Shown here in pieces: positions 15,268-23,993 of a DNA stretch of 37,990 bases. Both the position numbers and the translations under genes were made by a program. Numbering within the stretch: the first letter of the stretch is position 1; every line of letters starts with the position of its first letter. The notes beneath the pieces are model-generated. The model saw only the letters and a list, made by a program, of their open reading frames with translations, was not told the origin of the DNA and did not search any database. This stretch comes from Anaeromyxobacter sp. RBG_16_69_14 (GTDB lineage: Bacteria; Myxococcota; Myxococcia; Myxococcales; Anaeromyxobacteraceae): contig MEMX01000100.1 of the NCBI GenBank assembly GCA_001768075.1, forward strand, positions 1-37,990, in the 5' to 3' direction.

Positions 15268-17294
15268 GCAGATCCGGGTTCGATGACGACATCGACCGTG
15301 CGTGGAGAGGTGGGGGCGTGGCGCGGCGTCCGCGCTCGGGCGTGCTCGGCCGCGATCTGGGTGGAGAGGAGGAAGCAGAAGACCATGTTGTCGCGATAGC
15401 CGAGGCGCGCGGGCACCCCGCGAGCGAACTTGGCCGTGAAGCGCTGGACCATCCGCGCGTCGAACAGACCTACGGACTCGATCGCCCGCGGGTCGAGATG
15501 CTCCTGCGCCAGCGGGCACAGGCGGCCCCCGGGGAAGAAGGCCTTGAGGTCGGGTGCCTGGTACGGCTGCTTTGGGCGGTCGACGATGTCCGGTGGAAGG
15601 TCGTCTCGAAAGGCCTCGCGGAGCAGGTGCTTGTGCGAGAGCAGCGGCAGCTTGAAGTGATCGGGCAGCTGGAAGGCCCATTCCACCAGTTCGTGGTCGA
15701 GGAACGGGTAGCGGCCCTCGACGCCGTTCGCGAGCGACATGCGGTCTGCCTGGCAGGACAGGAGGTACCCTGGCAGCAGCGTTTGCATCTCCAGGATCTG
15801 GTTGCGCTGCAGCAAGGTGAGGCCGGATGCGTCCGGAGGCAGGAGCGCCCGCACGCGCTCGAGCAGGGCCTCGCCGGTCAGGCTCGCCTGGTGCTCCGGG
15901 CGCATGTAGGTCCTCAGGATCCCGTTGTTGTGCACGCGGAAGTTGAGGCCGCCGAGCGCGTTGTCGTACGTGTCCAGGAAGCCCTCGTAGAACATACGCA
16001 TCAGGCCGAACTGCGCGCTGTCGCGGTAGTGAGCGAGGTGCGGGTAGAGCGTCCGGATGAGCTGCGGGCGCATCCTGGACTGCGGAAACCTCGCCCAGAA
16101 GCGCAAGAGCTTCAGCTCCTTGAAGGAATCGTAGCCCCAGAGGATCTCATCCGCCGCCTCGCCGGTCAGCACGACGCGTATCCCGCTCTCGCGGACGTGC
16201 CGCGAGAGGAGCAACAGGGGCACGGGCGCCGTCCGGAAGACCGGACGCTCTCCGTGGAGGATGGCTCGCTCGAAGTTCTGCTCGATGTCCGCGTCGCTGA
16301 CGGTCAGCGTGAAGGGCTCGGTGCGCAGCCTGGCGGCCATCTGGACCTGATACCTCGATTCGTCGTAGGCAGGGTCCGCGAAGGCGATGGAGAAGGTCCG
16401 GAACTTGTCGGTGCGCAGCCGATCGGTGAGCAGCGCGATCACGGACGAGTCCACGCCCCCGCTCAGGTAGTTGCCGACCGGCACGTCGCTTCGCAGGCGC
16501 AGCGCGACGGCGTCGCTCAACTTCTGTCGAAGCAGCCGCTTCGCTTCGTCGAAGGTCGCCGGCACCGGCTCGCGCGAGCCCTCGCCGAGGCGGTAATACC
16601 GCACCGTTCGCTCGGGAGCGGAGGGCCCCGGAGTTCCAAAAAGCACGCAGGTTCCTGCCTCGACCGAGCGGATGTCCGCGTAGACCGTGCGGTCCTCGAG
16701 CGTGTTCCACAACAACCCGTGCTCGAGCACGTTGGCAGGCTCGAGGCGCCGCCCGAATCCCGGCACCGCGTCGAAAGCCTTGAGCTCGGACGCGAAATAG
16801 ACCCGACCCCTATGTGACGTATAGTAAAGCGGCAGGATGCCGTAGCGATCGCGCGCGGCGACGAGCCGCCGCTGGGTGGCATCCCAGTACAGGAAAGCGA
16901 ACTGACCGTTCAGCCGCGGCAGGGCGTCGAGACCCCAGCGCTGCAGGGCCCGCAGCAGCACCTCCGTGTCGCTCCTCGTGTGAAAGCGCTCGCCGAGCCC
17001 CTCGAGCTGCCGCCTGAGCTCGATGTGGTTGAAGACCTCGCCGTTGTAGCTTAGCGCGTCTCGCCCCGCGTCATGCCCCGCCTCTCGCCCCGCTCGCCCG
17101 ATCACGAGCGGCTGGTGTCCATCCGTCACGTCGATGACGGAGAGGCGAACGTGCCCGAGGGCCACGCACGGATTGACGTAGGTGCCCCAGGCATCCGGCC
17201 CGCGATGGGCGATCGGGCCGAGCATGAAGGCGAGCTGTTCGCGGCGCTCGGCCAAGGACAAGTCACTGCCGAGGATGCCGGCGATCCCGCACAT
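15264..17294 (-). CDS. AsnB-type glutamine-dependent amidotransferase/asparagine synthetase
   Basis: A 676-residue enzyme. The class II glutamine amidotransferase domain starts at Cys2 (MCGIAGILG), with RGPDAWG and SYNGEVFN. The synthetase domain has the PP-loop LSGGVDSS (277-284) and GEAADEILWGYD. It uses glutamine and ATP to amidate a carboxylate. It is about 120 residues longer than E. coli AsnB, with an extended C-terminal region (QMRPEHQASLTGE, LPGYLLSCQADRMSLANGVE), as in the paralogues found in exopolysaccharide and natural-product loci rather than in asparagine supply. It is the first gene of an operon with the PKS and is divergent from the ACP gene. Its substrate may be the PKS or ACP-bound acid; that is inference. 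Confidence 0.93.
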   Translation of the reverse strand: MCGIAGILGSDLSLAERREQLAFMLGPIAHRGPDAWGTYVNPCVALGHVRLSVIDVTDGHQPLVIGRAGREAGHDAGRDALSYNGEVFNHIELRRQLEGLGERFHTRSDTEVLLRALQRWGLDALPRLNGQFAFLYWDATQRRLVAARDRYGILPLYYTSHRGRVYFASELKAFDAVPGFGRRLEPANVLEHGLLWNTLEDRTVYADIRSVEAGTCVLFGTPGPSAPERTVRYYRLGEGSREPVPATFDEAKRLLRQKLSDAVALRLRSDVPVGNYLSGGVDSSVIALLTDRLRTDKFRTFSIAFADPAYDESRYQVQMAARLRTEPFTLTVSDADIEQNFERAILHGERPVFRTAPVPLLLLSRHVRESGIRVVLTGEAADEILWGYDSFKELKLLRFWARFPQSRMRPQLIRTLYPHLAHYRDSAQFGLMRMFYEGFLDTYDNALGGLNFRVHNNGILRTYMRPEHQASLTGEALLERVRALLPPDASGLTLLQRNQILEMQTLLPGYLLSCQADRMSLANGVEGRYPFLDHELVEWAFQLPDHFKLPLLSHKHLLREAFRDDLPPDIVDRPKQPYQAPDLKAFFPGGRLCPLAQEHLDPRAIESVGLFDARMVQRFTAKFARGVPARLGYRDNMVFCFLLSTQIAAEHARARTPRHAPTSPRTVDVVIEPGSA

Positions 17295-17454
17295 GAGCTA
17301 CTCTCCCCCCGCAGTTCGCTCCTCGGCGAGGCCTGTGTGCATGGTATACCGCTGGCGGAGCGCGTGAAGTACCGTGCTCGCGGTTCGTCACCCACACGGC
17401 GTTTTCTCCGCGTCGGACCAGCAACTTCGACCACGCGACGGGTACAGCACGATC
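17295..17454. promoter_or_regulatory. Divergent promoter region between asnB-like and ACP genes
   Basis: This 160-base gap must drive both operons. It contains the palindrome GGTATACC (17343-17350), whose TATACC half could be a -10 element for the leftward operon; I could not find a good -35 at the right distance. Confidence 0.35.
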
Positions 17455-17772
17455 ATGTCTTCGACAGCCTGCACCATACCTCCGATGCCGCAGCACGAAG
17501 ATGCGCACGCAGCGTCCCAGATCGACGAGGTGCGTTCGGCGCTGCTGGCGTTCGTGACGCGCAGCTTCATGGTGAACGAAGCGGACATCGACCGTGACCG
17601 GTCGCTCATTGACCAAGGGGTCATCGACTCCTTCGGGCTCGTCGAGATCACCGCCTTCATCTTCCAGCAATTCGCGGTGGAGGTGCGGGAGGAGGACATG
17701 ACCCGCGAGGCGTTCGGATCCTTGAACAAGATGGCCAGGTTCGTCGCCCGGCGAATGCGAGAGCACGCGTGA
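17455..17772 (+). CDS. Free-standing acyl/peptidyl carrier protein
   Basis: A protein of about 105 residues from ATG 17455, with a possible alternative ATG at 17485. The carrier fold is clear: an amphipathic helix (EVRSALLAFVTRSFMV), then SLIDQGVIDSFGLVEITAFI, whose DSFGL serine would carry phosphopantetheine, then a helix-II/III pattern FAVEVREEDMTREAFGSL. Free carriers of this D-S-x-x-L type occur in aminoacyl-carrier and exopolysaccharide-associated acyl pathways. Its stop overlaps the GTG of the next gene (GTGA), so the carrier and the PP-loop enzyme are probably made together. No strong Shine-Dalgarno is visible, so the exact start is uncertain. Confidence 0.85.
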   Translation: MSSTACTIPPMPQHEDAHAASQIDEVRSALLAFVTRSFMVNEADIDRDRSLIDQGVIDSFGLVEITAFIFQQFAVEVREEDMTREAFGSLNKMARFVARRMREHA

Positions 17773-18812
17773 GCTCCGCACGCTGCACGCGGTGTGTGCT
17801 GTCGTCGTCCTTCCCGGGGCTGACCTTCGACGGCGAGGGCGTGTGCAGCTTCTGCCGCGGCGAGCTCATGCTCACGAGCGAGGAGAGCGCCGTCGAGCAC
17901 GCACGCCGGCAGGTGGAGCAGCTCTTCGCCGTGCGGACCCGTCCCTACGACGCGGTCTTGTGCAACAGCGGGGGCAAGGACAGCTCGTACACGCTCAAGC
18001 TCGCCGTCGAAAAGTACGGGCTCCGGGTACTGTCCTTCACGCTCGACAACGGCTTCATCTCCCCGAAGGCCTTCGAGAACATACGCTGCGTGGTCGACGC
18101 GCTCGGCGTGGACCACCTCACGGTCCGGCCATCCATGCAGATCCTGCGCCGGATCTTCAAGGCGGCTGCGCTCTTGCCCATCTACCGCGACAAGACGCTC
18201 ACCCGCATCTCGGCGGGTTGCAACGCGTGCATCTCGATCGTCAACACCACGGGGCTCCGCCTGGCCCTCGAGAAGAGTGCCCCGTTCATCCTCGCCGGCT
18301 TCACGCTCGGTCAGATCCCGGCCAACGCCATCGTCTATCGCAACAACTTCAGATTCCTGGCCGAGAGCCGCGAAGAGAGCCTCGGGCGGCTGCGAGCCGC
18401 GGTCGGCCGGGAAGTCGACGAGTACTACGGGATCGGCGACAGCCTGCTCGATCGCGCAGGCCCGTCCCCGCACAACGTCAACCTCCTCTGTCTGGAGCGC
18501 GTCACCGACGAGGAGATCGTCCAGGCCGTACAGGTGCTCGGGTGGCAGCGCCCGAAGGACGTGGATGGCTGCTCGTCCAACTGTCAGCTCAACACGTTCA
18601 ACAACCACGTGCACCAGCGCCGGTTCGGCTACAGCCCCTACGAGCTCGAGCTGAGCCACCTGATCCGCAAGGGGCTCATGAGCCGCGAGGAAGCACTGGA
18701 GAAGATCGCGGACCAGCCGCTGGAGCAGCTGGCGGCGATCGCCTCGCGCCTGGAGCTGAGCCCGCCGGAGCGCGTGGCCCTCTGGATCCCGCCGGGCCGA
18801 CCGCCAGCGTGA
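17769..18812 (+). CDS. PP-loop ATP pyrophosphatase with Cys pairs
   Basis: A 347-residue protein starting GTG 17769. Its N-terminus has CTRC and CSFC (Cys6, 9, 26, 29), a likely zinc ribbon. The PP-loop NSGGKDSS (66-73) binds ATP for adenylation of a carbonyl or thio-acceptor. Further Cys pairs are CNAC (151, 154) and, near the C-terminus, CSSNC. The architecture resembles N-acetyl-sugar amidotransferase (WbpG/PseA) and related alpha-hydrolase-like ATPases; PP-loop proteins of this superfamily also thiolate tRNA and install thioamides on carrier-bound intermediates (CtaC in closthioamide). Immediate coupling to an ACP gene argues for action on a carrier-bound substrate. A sugar amidotransferase role in the polysaccharide pathway is the main alternative. 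Without its own glutaminase it would need ammonia or sulfur from a partner. Confidence 0.88.
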   Translation: MSSARCTRCVLSSSFPGLTFDGEGVCSFCRGELMLTSEESAVEHARRQVEQLFAVRTRPYDAVLCNSGGKDSSYTLKLAVEKYGLRVLSFTLDNGFISPKAFENIRCVVDALGVDHLTVRPSMQILRRIFKAAALLPIYRDKTLTRISAGCNACISIVNTTGLRLALEKSAPFILAGFTLGQIPANAIVYRNNFRFLAESREESLGRLRAAVGREVDEYYGIGDSLLDRAGPSPHNVNLLCLERVTDEEIVQAVQVLGWQRPKDVDGCSSNCQLNTFNNHVHQRRFGYSPYELELSHLIRKGLMSREEALEKIADQPLEQLAAIASRLELSPPERVALWIPPGRPPA

Positions 18813-19657
18813 CCAGCGCGCGGATCTGCCTGCGGCGAAGCGTCGGGGCCGCCGTCGTGTCGCTGCTGGCCGTGCTGACCGGCTGCCGCGGCAGAACCGC
18901 TCCACCGTCCGAGCAGGTGCGTGCGCTCGCCGCGCAGATGGCGCCAGGGAGGTTCGAAGGAGCCGGTCGCGCTTACGCGCTCCCGTACCGGCTCTTCGTC
19001 CCCAGGGGTTACCAGGCGAGCCGTGCCTACCCGCTGGTGCTCTACCTGCATGGCGCGAGCGGCTCGGGCGACGACGGCGTGGCCCACCTCTCGTCCGACG
19101 TCGCCGCCCTCGTCTCCGAGCGCGTGCAGGCGCTCAGCGCTGCGTTCGTGCTGGCCCCGCAGTGTCCGCGCGACGACGAATGGGTCAATCGCCACGACCG
19201 ACCGCCCTTCGCGAACTACCTGCAGGCGAACGTGCCGGAGAGCGACGCCTCGAAGATGACGTTCGAGGTGCTGGAGAGGGTCCGTGCCCGGTACAATGTG
19301 GACCCGAGCCGCCTCTACGTGACCGGGCCGTCGATGGGCGGCTCGGGCACCTGGGACTTCATCACCCGCCACCCCGGGGTCTTTGCGGCCGCGGTCCCGG
19401 TCACTGGCGTGAACGACCCTTCGCGCGCCCCGGTCATCGCCGGCCTCCCGATCTGGGCCTTTCACGGCTCGCGCGACGCCATCTCGAGCGCGGCCAACAC
19501 ACGTGCGATGGTGGAAGCGCTGCGCCGGCTCGGGAGCCCGGTGAGGTTCACCGAGTTCGAGGCGGTGGGCCACGACAGCTGGACCCACGCCTACGCCAAC
19601 CTCGAGCTGTACCGCTGGCTGTTCGCACAGCGAGGCCGGGTCGATCCCCGGCGCTGA
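18809..19657 (+). CDS. Lipoprotein alpha/beta-hydrolase (esterase family)
   Basis: A 282-residue protein from GTG 18809, which overlaps the preceding stop by 4 bases (GTGA). The N-terminus is a lipoprotein signal ending VLTGC. The hydrolase core shows YRLFVPRGY, VLYLHGASGSGDD (oxyanion region), the nucleophile elbow GPSMGGSG, Asp in HGSRDAISS and His in AVGHDSWTHA. This pattern is shared by phospholipase/carboxylesterase-like and feruloyl-esterase-like lipoproteins. As the third gene of the ACP / PP-loop operon it may release, transfer or remove an acyl group outside the inner membrane. It ends 83 bases before the convergent NRPS stop, with a dispersed repeat between them. Confidence 0.87.
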   Translation: MTSARICLRRSVGAAVVSLLAVLTGCRGRTAPPSEQVRALAAQMAPGRFEGAGRAYALPYRLFVPRGYQASRAYPLVLYLHGASGSGDDGVAHLSSDVAALVSERVQALSAAFVLAPQCPRDDEWVNRHDRPPFANYLQANVPESDASKMTFEVLERVRARYNVDPSRLYVTGPSMGGSGTWDFITRHPGVFAAAVPVTGVNDPSRAPVIAGLPIWAFHGSRDAISSAANTRAMVEALRRLGSPVRFTEFEAVGHDSWTHAYANLELYRWLFAQRGRVDPRR

Positions 19658-19673
19658 GCGCGCTGCGCCAGAC

Positions 19674-19740
19674 CGGAGGGGAGAACTCTCCCCCCGCGCC
19701 CCCCATCTCGAGCGTCAGTTCATGTGGCATGCGCTATCAG
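19674..19740. repeat. Dispersed repeat, copy 4, between convergent genes
   Basis: The right-hand half of the unit: the GGGGAGA-AC-TCTCCCC hairpin and the conserved tail ending at 19740, one base from the stop codon of the C-A-PCP NRPS (19741-19743). The hairpin could act as a two-way terminator for the esterase operon and the NRPS, though no T-tract follows. Confidence 0.75.
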
Positions 19741-22700
19741 TCAGTTGCGGCGTCGCGCAGGGGGGGTCGGGCGGAGGGCGCGGCGGTGCTCGGCCCGCAG
19801 CCGTGCCGTCGCCAGCGGGTCGACCGGGTCGGCGGAGAGGTCGGCGCGTGCACCCAGGTGGACGGCCAGCGCCTCGATGGTCGGGTGCTCGAAGATGCGG
19901 ACCAGGGGGACGTCGGCGTCGAGGCGCTGGCGGATGCGGCCGATGAGCTGAGCAGCCATGAGGGAGGTGCCGCCGGCCTCGAAGACGTTGTCGCGAAGGC
20001 CCATCTGCTGCACGTCGAGGAGCTCCCGCCACTGGTCGAGGAGCCACCCCTCGATCGCGTTGCGAGGAGAGGCGAGCTCGGCGCCGACGGAGATGATCGA
20101 CGGCGGCTCGGGGAGGGCCTTGCGATCGACCTTTCCGTTGGCGTTCAAGGGCAGCCGGTCGAGGACCAGGACGCGCTGCGGGACCATGTAGCTCGGCAGG
20201 CGCTCGGCGGCGTGCGAGCGCAGCGCGTCGGCGAGGGCTACCGCTTCCCCGGCCACGTCGTCGGCCACGACGTAGGCGACGAGCTGGGTGTCGGCCGCGC
20301 CGGTGGCACGAGCGACGACCACGCTCTGTCGAACGCGTGGGTGCTGGTCGAGCACCGCCTCGATCTCGCCCAGTTCGATGCGGAGACCGTGGAGCTTCAC
20401 CTGGTGGTCGAGCCTACCCAGGAAGCCGATGGTTCCGTCCTGGTTCCAGCGGGCGCGGTCTCCGGTGCGGTAGAGACGGGCGCCTGGCGCGTCGACGAAG
20501 GGATCGGGGATGAAGCGCTCGCGCGTCAGCTCGGGGCGATGGATGTAGCCGAGGGCCACCTGGATACCGCCGATGAACAGCTCGCCGGGCACACCAACGG
20601 GGACGGGCTGCCCGTGCGCGTCGAGGACGTAGAAGGTGGTGTTGGCGATGGGGCGGCCTATGGGCATCGGCTCCCGACCCAGGTCGCTCCGGCATCGCCA
20701 CCAGCTGACGCCCACGGCCGCCTCGGTGGGGCCGTACAGGTTGTCGAGCTCGGCGTCGAGCAGACGGCAGCAACGGCGGGCGAGCTCGCCACTCAGCGCC
20801 TCGCCGATGGAGATGACCCGCCGCAGGGTGTGGCACCGCGAGGCGTCGGGGTGCTCGAGGAAGGCCTGGAGCATCGACGGAGAGAACAGGATCGTCGTGA
20901 CCTCCGCGCGGCGAACGAGCTGCGCGAGCGCACCGGAGTCGCGGTGCGCGCCGGGGGGCGCGATCTCGAGCTGCGCTCCCACGCAGAGCGGCCAGAAGAA
21001 CTCCCACAGCGACACGTCGAAGCTGAAGGGCGTCCGCTGCAGGACCACGTCCGAGGGGCCGAGGCGGAAGGCGTCCTGCATCCACAGGGTGCAGTTGACG
21101 ATGCCGCGGTGGCTGTTCGCCACGCCCTTGGGTCGGCCGGTCGAGCCCGAGGTGAAGATCACGTAGGCCGTGTCGTCGGGCGCGATGGCGCAGGAAGGCC
21201 CCTCGGCTGCCATGGCCAGCTCGTCAACCCGCACCTCCCGCAACGGGACCGCGCCCTGGGGCCAGCTCCTGGCCAGCTCACCCTGCGTGAGCACGCACCT
21301 CGGGCGGGCGTCCTCGAGCATCTGCTGGATACGGTGCGGCGGGTACTCCGGATCGAGGGGCACGTACGCCCCACCCGCGAGCACGGTGGCGTAGATGGCG
21401 GTCACCATCTCGAAGGAGCGCTCCATGTAGAGGCCCACCCGGTCGCCCGGCTCCACCCCCGCTGCCCGGAGCTCCAGCGCCAGCGCCTGCGCGTGACCGG
21501 CCAGCTCCCGGTAGCTCCACCTTCGCTCGCCCATGCGCAGCGCCGGCGCGTCCGGGGTTCGCTCCACCTGCTGCAGGAAGAGCTCGCGCAGGCTGGGCGG
21601 CGCCGCGTAGGGGACCTCGGTCGCGTTCCAGGCGCGCACCACCCGCTCGCGCTCCGAGGGATGCAGGATCCCGAGCCGCGAGACGGGAATCGCCTTCGCG
21701 GCCTCCGGCTCCAGCACGTGCTCGAGCAGGGGCTGGTAGCTCTGGACGAGCCGCTCCATGGTCGCGGGCTGGAACAGGTCGGTGCAGTACTCCAGCTGCC
21801 CGGCGAAGCCCGTCTCCGTCTCCCACAGCGTCATGAAGACGTCGAGCTGCGCGCCGCCCGCATGGGCCTTGAAGCTCGTGACCTCGAGCTCCTCGAGCTC
21901 CAGGGCCATGGGGGGCTCGAAGGTGAATCCCGCCTGGAAGAGGAGATTGCGGCTCGTGTCGCGCGCCGGCCGACAGCGGGCGACGATGCGCTCGAACGGC
22001 AGCTCCTGGTGGCGGTGGTGGCCCAGAAACGTGGCACGAACCCGCCGCAGCAGCTCGAGGAAGGGCGGATCCCCCGCGCGATCGACAGTCACCGGTAGGA
22101 CGTTGACGAAGCAGCCGACGGTCGACTGGCTCGCCTCACGCCGGCGGTTCGTGAACGGGACACCGACCGCGACTTGCTCCTCGTCGCCGTAGCGCGAGAG
22201 CAGCAGCGCGTAGGCGGTGAGGAGGACGAGGAAGGGCTTCGTCTGCCATTCCGCGGCGGCGCGCTCGAGCCTCCGGCCGAGCGCCGTATCGAGCTGGAAG
22301 GGAACGTACGCGCCGCGGGGCGACTGGACCGGCGGTCGAGGCTGGTCCTCCGGCAGGGCAAGCGGAGGGGGTACCAGTGCGAGCTGTCGGGCGAAATAGT
22401 CCTCCGCGCTGCGCGCGGCGTCGCTCTCCAGCCAGACCCTCTCCCACTCGGCGAACGCCGGATACTGCTCGGCCGGGACCACGGGTGCGGACGGCGGCGC
22501 GCCCCCGGCCCGGCGCAGGGCGTAGCGCTCCGCCAGCTCCCGGGCGAGGATGGACTTCGAGGCGAGATCGGTGACGGCGTGGTGCATCGTCCAGACGAGG
22601 ACGGCGTCGTCCGGTGCGCAGCGCCACAGCCGCACGCGCAACAGCGGGCCGCGCGCGAGGTCGAAGGGGCGGCGCAGCTGCGCCGCCACCTCCGGGCCCT

Positions 22701-22977
22701 CCGGCTCGACCCGGAGCGCGATCTCCTCGAAATCCAGCGGCAGCGCGCCAGAAACCTCTTGATGCAGCGCCCCGTCCTGTTCCCGGAACGTGCTGCGCAG
22801 CGCCGCGTGCCGCGCCACCAGATCCTGGAAGGCGCCCTTCAGGGCGGAGACCTCCAGCGCACCGCGGATCCGGAACACCGACCCGACGTGATAGGCGCGC
22901 GTCTCCGGCAGGAGGCTCTGGAGCAGCCAGAACTGCCGCTGCAGACTCGACGCGCCGGAGCCAACGGGATCGCTCAT
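19741..22977 (-). CDS. Nonribosomal peptide synthetase C-A-PCP
   Basis: A 1078-residue protein from ATG 22977 (GAGG just upstream). The condensation domain (about 10-430) has MHHAVTDL at 131-138: the catalytic second His (133) and Asp137 are present, but the usual Gly after Asp is Leu. The adenylation domain (about 450-955) has FTSGSTGRPKG, LYGPTEAA, YRTGD and Lys949. The pocket, read by motif alignment, starts D-V-W and continues roughly L-I-I-L-V-G; I cannot match it to a known substrate. The carrier (about 970-1045) has Ser1005 in AGGTS. There is no thioesterase; a basic tail of about 35 residues may be a docking segment. It lacks an upstream module in cis, so the donor must come from another carrier such as the A-PCP-TE, the PKS or the free ACP. 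Confidence 0.94.
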   Translation of the reverse strand: MSDPVGSGASSLQRQFWLLQSLLPETRAYHVGSVFRIRGALEVSALKGAFQDLVARHAALRSTFREQDGALHQEVSGALPLDFEEIALRVEPEGPEVAAQLRRPFDLARGPLLRVRLWRCAPDDAVLVWTMHHAVTDLASKSILARELAERYALRRAGGAPPSAPVVPAEQYPAFAEWERVWLESDAARSAEDYFARQLALVPPPLALPEDQPRPPVQSPRGAYVPFQLDTALGRRLERAAAEWQTKPFLVLLTAYALLLSRYGDEEQVAVGVPFTNRRREASQSTVGCFVNVLPVTVDRAGDPPFLELLRRVRATFLGHHRHQELPFERIVARCRPARDTSRNLLFQAGFTFEPPMALELEELEVTSFKAHAGGAQLDVFMTLWETETGFAGQLEYCTDLFQPATMERLVQSYQPLLEHVLEPEAAKAIPVSRLGILHPSERERVVRAWNATEVPYAAPPSLRELFLQQVERTPDAPALRMGERRWSYRELAGHAQALALELRAAGVEPGDRVGLYMERSFEMVTAIYATVLAGGAYVPLDPEYPPHRIQQMLEDARPRCVLTQGELARSWPQGAVPLREVRVDELAMAAEGPSCAIAPDDTAYVIFTSGSTGRPKGVANSHRGIVNCTLWMQDAFRLGPSDVVLQRTPFSFDVSLWEFFWPLCVGAQLEIAPPGAHRDSGALAQLVRRAEVTTILFSPSMLQAFLEHPDASRCHTLRRVISIGEALSGELARRCCRLLDAELDNLYGPTEAAVGVSWWRCRSDLGREPMPIGRPIANTTFYVLDAHGQPVPVGVPGELFIGGIQVALGYIHRPELTRERFIPDPFVDAPGARLYRTGDRARWNQDGTIGFLGRLDHQVKLHGLRIELGEIEAVLDQHPRVRQSVVVARATGAADTQLVAYVVADDVAGEAVALADALRSHAAERLPSYMVPQRVLVLDRLPLNANGKVDRKALPEPPSIISVGAELASPRNAIEGWLLDQWRELLDVQQMGLRDNVFEAGGTSLMAAQLIGRIRQRLDADVPLVRIFEHPTIEALAVHLGARADLSADPVDPLATARLRAEHRRALRPTPPARRRN

Positions 22978-23292
22978 CCTGTCCTCACCAAGAGTAGACC
23001 GCCCCGCGACGTGGCGCGGGCCAGCGGGCGCTCCACCACACGGCGCTGGCATCGCTTCGGGCATTCAGGCGGCGGCGGAAGGGTCGATCATCGCGATGGA
23101 GTTGGGATGGTAGGTGAACTGAGAGTGCCTATGGTGTCAATACCGCAAATCGGGGACACCGCCCCTCCCCGACCTTCTTGCGATGCGGCCGTGAACCGTT
23201 GTAATATTTCGTCCCGCGCGAGGATCTCCCGCTCCCCCGGCCCCCCACCGAAGCGAGAAGAGCGAGACACGACTCTGGCGGGTTTCCGGCGG

Positions 23293-23330
23293 GCGCGCGA
23301 GCAGCGTGCGCTGTCGCCGTGGACCCTCAA
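23293..23330 (+). repeat. Upstream block 1, partial copy C
   Basis: GTGCGCTGTCGCCGTGGAC here matches the core of the blocks at 501-550 and 5183-5229. No plus-strand gene starts downstream, so it looks like a displaced copy. The rest of 22978-23371 shows no gene; the frames here are poor and partly run through repeats. Confidence 0.4.
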
Positions 23331-23371
23331 GGCGTCCTGCGCCAAAGCGCGAGGGCTCGGGTTTGTCCTTC

Positions 23372-23403
23372 CGAGCGTCAGTTCATGTGGCATGCGCTAT
23401 CAG
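23372..23403. repeat. Dispersed repeat, copy 5 (tail only), supplying a stop codon
   Basis: Only the conserved tail CGAGCGTCAGTTCATGTGGC and the following GCTATCAG remain. On the minus strand the kinase-like gene at 23400 ends in the TGA that is part of this repeat (TGATAG). Confidence 0.75.
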
Positions 23404-23993
23404 ACGAGCAAGCACCCAGCGATCCGTTCGCGGCCGACGAGCTCGATCGTCCGGCGTGCAGACGCGAGGTGTGTGCGCCCCATCTCGACGCACAGGATCG
23501 AAGTATCCGCGGCCTGCGTCACCGCCAGGCCGAGCGGCTCCGCGACCACCGGCTGGATCGCGATGATCACCTTGCCGATCGCGGGTCGCGTGCTGCCCCG
23601 CCCGGTCGACGCGGCGCTGGCGACCATCTGCACGGCGGACGCGTACCCCAGCGAGTTCGCGGGGGTAATCGGTGCGTTGCTCCCCTCCTCCCCACCCCCC
23701 TGCGTGGATGCAGCGGTGGTGACGATCTGCAGTGCAGGCCAGTAATCGAGCGGATTTGCCATGACGAAGAGCGTCACCGGAAACTCGTGCAATTGCCGGC
23801 CTACCTCCGCGAGCGAGGTCGCAGCGGCGGCTGCAGATTCACCTGCATCCGCAGGTACCAGGACGACGGACCTCCACTCTCTCCGGGCCAGCGCGAACCA
23901 GAGCTCCTGGAAAGCGCGGCGGGGACGGTCCGAACCGCTCACCGTGCCCTCGCGTGCAAGGCGGCGGGCTTCGGAGTCATCTGCTTCATGCAC
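23400..23993 (-). CDS. BY-kinase-like protein without a canonical P-loop (paralogue 1)
   Basis: About 197 residues from GTG 23993; an internal GTG before SGSDRPRRAFQ is an alternative start. The C-terminal part KVIIAIQPVVAEPLGLAVTQ and SARRTIELVGRERIAGCLLV resembles the ATPase half of CpsD/Wzc-type bacterial tyrosine kinases. Where those have GEGKST, this protein has VPADAGESAAAAATSLAEVG, with no Lys, so ATP binding is doubtful. There is no Tyr cluster at the C-terminus. An internal repeat (LDYWPALQIVTTAAS and LGYASAVQMVASAAS) is visible. It is roughly 80 % identical to the protein at 25388-25969. A role as a regulatory partner of the Wzz-type protein is plausible inference. Its stop codon lies in a dispersed repeat. 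Confidence 0.8.
   Translation of the reverse strand: MHEADDSEARRLAREGTVSGSDRPRRAFQELWFALARREWRSVVLVPADAGESAAAAATSLAEVGRQLHEFPVTLFVMANPLDYWPALQIVTTAASTQGGGEEGSNAPITPANSLGYASAVQMVASAASTGRGSTRPAIGKVIIAIQPVVAEPLGLAVTQAADTSILCVEMGRTHLASARRTIELVGRERIAGCLLV

Noticed and set aside
13741-15399. 552-residue plus-strand frame
   Set aside because: Antisense shadow of the KS-AT region of the PKS, which has intact catalytic motifs on the other strand.
19674-19740. Classical Rho-independent terminator
   Set aside because: The hairpin is good but no run of T follows on either strand, and the same hairpin occurs upstream of genes, so it is listed as a repeat.
19162-22098. 978-residue plus-strand frame
   Set aside because: Antisense to the C-A-PCP NRPS and entering the esterase gene in another frame; composition typical of a shadow.
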